Below are positions 4,424 to 5,954 of a DNA stretch of 5,954 bases, piece by piece. Location of the stretch: the NCBI GenBank assembly GCA_003649085.1, contig QMQV01000090.1, forward strand, positions 1 through 5,954. The letters are read 5' to 3'. The notes under the pieces were generated by a model, which was given only the letters and a program-made list of their open reading frames with translations, made no database searches and was not told the DNA's origin. The number at the start of each line of letters is the position of its first letter. The stretch's first letter is position 1. Made by a program: the position numbers and the translations under genes. The DNA comes from Thermoproteota archaeon. Lineage in GTDB: Archaea > Thermoproteota > Methanomethylicia > Methanomethylicales > B66-G16.

Positions 4424-5798
4424 ACGAACAGTAGTGCTAGTATCATTACCATTGACTAAGACTAAGACTAACATACTTAAACATATCTATGAAGTCTATG
4501 GCAGAATCCTCGCTGAAGCATTAGAGTACATGTGGAACAACAATATCAGTTCTTGGACAAAAGCCAAGAAAATGTTATACAAAAAGTTTAGAGAGAAACA
4601 TCCTAATATACCTTCACACTATATTCATGAGGCCATACGTGATGCTTCTCAGAGAATCAAGAGCTTTAGGAAGCTTAAGAAAAAGGAATTAGCTAAGACC
4701 GAGAAACCAGTTATTAGGAGATGGAGTATTGGTTGTGATAACCAGTTATGGAAGCTAACACTAGAGGGGGTAAGGATAGCTACTCATAAAGGATGGGTGA
4801 ACATACCATTACAGTTCCACAAACAATTCTGGAGATACTATAATGGTGGATGGGCTCTTAGAAGCTCAGCTAGATGGAAACTTATAGAGAATAAGCTGTA
4901 CCTCTTCATAGTCTTCGTAAAGAATGTTGAAACAAAAGGAATTAACACAACTAAAATCTACGGTATTGACATTAATGAGAATAACGTAACAATATATGAA
5001 TATCCAACAAATAAAGCTGTAACAATAGTTACTAACTTTTCAAAGGTTGTACTTGGATATGCATATAGAAGAGCTAGGATTCAACAAAAATGGAGTAAAG
5101 TCTATGGCGTTAAAGGTAATAGAAGGCTCAAGAAGGTATTAAGGAAGCTTAGAGAAAGGAACGTGAAGAGAGATATTAAGTTTAAATTAGTTAAGGAAAT
5201 CATTAATGTAGTTAAGGATGGTATGGTTGTTCTTGAAAAGCTTCCTAAGAGGTTTCAGGATAGGGTTATAGAGAGAAAGAGAAATAGTAGACTAAATGGA
5301 CTGGATATTCATAGATTGAAGCAGGCAAGTATACGTGGAGTACATAAGCTAATAACTGAGAAGCTTATGGAATATGGTATTCCTTACGTATTAGTTAGTC
5401 CTTCATATACATCCTCTACGTGTCCAATCTGTGACTCTAATCTCATTCCTATGATGGGCTATGCCCAGAGGAATGGTTGGAAACCAAGACCAATAAAGTG
5501 TACTAGATGTGGATTCATACATGACCGAGACGTTATAGGAGCGATGAATCTCGTAAAGAAGTACCTCCTAGATGTGGGGCTTATGCCGTTAGCCCCGAAG
5601 GGTGTCCATGACCCCCATGTAGAGTGGCTTGTAGCCACGATGAAACATGGGGATGGAGGCACAACCCGTCCTAGCGAAACCTACAATGACCTAGGACGGG
5701 AAACGGATCAACCAGAGCGTAGAGCCAGATACGGCTTCCCAGACGACTTCAACAAGTGTGTAGGTATGTGTAAGCAGAGGCTATGTGTAGGTGATTGA
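4398..5798 (+). CDS. tnpB: TnpB RNA-guided nuclease of IS607 element, with read-through C-terminus
   Basis: With a TTG start at 4398 the protein is 466 residues. The RuvC catalytic residues are present: Asp191 in IYGIDINENN, Glu280 in MVVLEKLPKRF, and Asp378 in HDRDVIGAMNL. A zinc finger with CPIC (342-345) and CTRC (368-371) lies before the third motif. TnpB proteins use a guide RNA from the transposon right end to cut empty target sites and so promote transposon retention. The TTG is chosen because GGTGGTG (4384-4390), inside tnpA, precedes it at good spacing; an ATG at 4356 is possible but lacks such a signal. About 75 residues follow the catalytic motif; these overlap RNA stem-loops and are unlikely to be structured. 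The frame has no stop in the element and ends in the host gene as CVGMCKQRLCVGD. Confidence 0.88.
   Translation: MNKQLKTLERTVVLVSLPLTKTKTNILKHIYEVYGRILAEALEYMWNNNISSWTKAKKMLYKKFREKHPNIPSHYIHEAIRDASQRIKSFRKLKKKELAKTEKPVIRRWSIGCDNQLWKLTLEGVRIATHKGWVNIPLQFHKQFWRYYNGGWALRSSARWKLIENKLYLFIVFVKNVETKGINTTKIYGIDINENNVTIYEYPTNKAVTIVTNFSKVVLGYAYRRARIQQKWSKVYGVKGNRRLKKVLRKLRERNVKRDIKFKLVKEIINVVKDGMVVLEKLPKRFQDRVIERKRNSRLNGLDIHRLKQASIRGVHKLITEKLMEYGIPYVLVSPSYTSSTCPICDSNLIPMMGYAQRNGWKPRPIKCTRCGFIHDRDVIGAMNLVKKYLLDVGLMPLAPKGVHDPHVEWLVATMKHGDGGTTRPSETYNDLGRETDQPERRARYGFPDDFNKCVGMCKQRLCVGD
5613..5652 (+). repeat. Nested hairpin in tnpB 3' end
   Basis: CCCCATGT at 5613-5620 pairs with ACATGGGG at 5645-5652. 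Inside it, GTGGCT at 5624-5629 pairs with AGCCAC at 5633-5638 over a three-base TGT loop, with small asymmetric internal loops between the two stems. Both stems are perfect and lie in the presumed guide-RNA scaffold region. Confidence 0.75.
5665..5700 (+). repeat. Perfect 10-bp stem-loop in tnpB 3' end
   Basis: CCCGTCCTAG (5665-5674) is the exact reverse complement of CTAGGACGGG (5691-5700), with a 16-base loop. It is the strongest inverted repeat noticed in the window. The position near the right end fits an omegaRNA scaffold hairpin. It has no T-tract behind it, so a terminator is less likely. Confidence 0.85.
5757..5791 (+). repeat. TGTGTAGG repeats near the right end of the insertion sequence
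   Basis: TGTGTAGG occurs at 5757-5764 and 5784-5791, with a one-mismatch copy TGTGTAAG at 5767-5774. The same octamer is found in the left end at 3760-3767, and CTGTAGG ends the left flank at 3715-3721. IS607 transposases are known to bind several repeated sites within each end, so these may be TnpA-binding sites. Some copies may lie in host sequence, depending on the true boundary. Confidence 0.45.
5781..5798 (+). pseudogene. 3' remnant of the interrupted small gene (now the end of the tnpB frame)
   Basis: The codons for LCVGD and the TGA at 5796-5798 fit the ends of other genes in the operon: they hold AGGTGAT (5789-5795), the ribosome binding site for the next gene at 5802, and the same GGTGATTGAG string as at 110-119. 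They therefore probably belong to the host operon rather than the transposon. They are in frame with the 5' fragment when joined at GG dinucleotides, and also in frame with tnpB. Confidence 0.45.
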
Positions 5799-5801
5799 GT
5801 G

Positions 5802-5954
5802 ATGGTTTGGTTGCACTTAAGGATTAGGAAGCCGTTCTGGGATGTTATGAAGTCTGAGTACGTACCAGACACTGTTTACCTCATATTCAAGCTACCATAC
5901 GATGTAGAGCTAGAAATAGAGCTTAACATCAAAGAAGCAAAGAAACTAAAGAAA
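5802..5954 (+). CDS. Hypothetical protein, N-terminal part (runs off window)
   Basis: An ATG at 5802 starts a frame open to the window end, giving 51 residues. It begins MVWLHLRIRKPFWDVMKSEY and continues with a strand (DTVYLIFKLPYDVELEIELN) and a start of a lysine-rich helix (IKEAKKLKK). No family is recognised. The junction TAGGTGATTGAGTGATGG matches the coupled starts upstream, so this is the continuation of the interrupted operon and probably remains translated after the insertion, either by coupling to tnpB or by read-through transcription. A GTG at 5799 is an alternative start that adds one residue. Confidence 0.68.
   Translation, partial: MVWLHLRIRKPFWDVMKSEYVPDTVYLIFKLPYDVELEIELNIKEAKKLKK

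Larger units (their letters stand above)
3720..5780 (+). mobile_element. IS607-family insertion sequence (tnpA + tnpB), about 2.06 kb
   Basis: The element carries a complete tnpA (serine recombinase with MerR-type HTH) and an overlapping tnpB, the standard two-gene IS607 arrangement, and it sits inside an otherwise continuous operon. IS607 elements have no clear terminal inverted repeats and insert at GG dinucleotides without the usual target duplication, so boundaries must be inferred. The left edge is placed at the GG of 3720-3721 in the interrupted gene. The right edge is placed at GG 5779-5780, which restores the frame; GG at 5790-5791 is a second candidate. All recombinase and nuclease key residues are present, so it may be active. 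Orientation matches the host operon. The exact ends are uncertain by tens of bases. Confidence 0.75.
5590..5780 (+). ncRNA. Candidate reRNA/omegaRNA scaffold at the right end of tnpB
   Basis: TnpB guide RNAs are known to come from the 3' end of tnpB and the transposon right end, with the guide taken from the flank. Here this segment holds a nested hairpin (8-bp stem 5613-5620 with 5645-5652 enclosing a 6-bp stem 5624-5629 with 5633-5638), a perfect 10-bp stem (5665-5674 with 5691-5700), and a short stem (5722-5726 with 5733-5737, one G-U pair). Such paired structure is not expected from coding sequence alone. The guide would start just after the right boundary, near 5781 or 5792. The 5' end is arbitrary, since processing cannot be seen from sequence. 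Confidence 0.55.

Noticed and set aside
5665..5700. Perfect stem-loop as an intrinsic transcription terminator
   Set aside because: No T-run follows the stem, archaeal termination does not usually rely on such hairpins, and the position within the tnpB right end fits a guide-RNA scaffold better.
1..5954. CRISPR array or tRNA gene
   Set aside because: No regularly spaced direct repeats and no cloverleaf with a T-loop (GTTCRA-type) sequence were seen on either strand.

Overview
The window looks like an accessory region, probably part of a virus or plasmid, from a hyperthermophilic archaeon, most likely a crenarchaeote. The reasons are the dense run of very small genes on one strand, the Shine-Dalgarno sequences of the GGAGGTGATC type (complementary to the archaeal 16S 3' end), T-rich TATA-like boxes, cysteine-rich small proteins, and an IS607-type transposon with a TnpB related in style to those of Sulfolobales. 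No host metabolic gene, tRNA or replication gene is visible, so the exact replicon and host cannot be named.

Layout. Positions 2-890 hold five small genes: the end of a membrane protein, a twin CxxC zinc-ribbon protein, a glycine-zipper membrane protein, and two small unknown proteins. A roughly 100-base gap (891-989) contains the only clear non-coding promoter-like segment outside the transposon. From 990 to about 3740 lie twelve tightly packed genes, nearly all overlapping by 1-4 bases at ATGA or TGATG junctions. They encode proteins of 54-104 residues, plus a shorter broken gene at the end. Most are unrecognised. Two are strikingly cysteine-rich with CX3C repeats, one is a two-helix membrane protein, and several share a plan of beta-strands followed by one helix.

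From about 3720 to about 5780-5791 an intact IS607-family insertion sequence interrupts this operon on the same strand. It has its own TATA box and ribosome binding site, a MerR-HTH plus serine-recombinase transposase (tnpA), and an RNA-guided nuclease gene (tnpB) with the RuvC D/E/D residues and zinc finger in place. The 3' end of tnpB contains perfect stem-loops that probably form the reRNA/omegaRNA scaffold. The tnpB frame does not stop inside the element. It appears to read into the interrupted host gene and use that gene's stop codon. The operon then resumes at 5802 with a gene that runs off the window.

How it works together: the upstream genes form two probable polycistronic units with translational coupling. 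The Shine-Dalgarno sequence for each next gene is usually written into the last codons of the previous gene, which gives many of these proteins a similar -EV(N/I)E-like tail. The transposon has landed so that this coupling signal for the downstream gene is kept.
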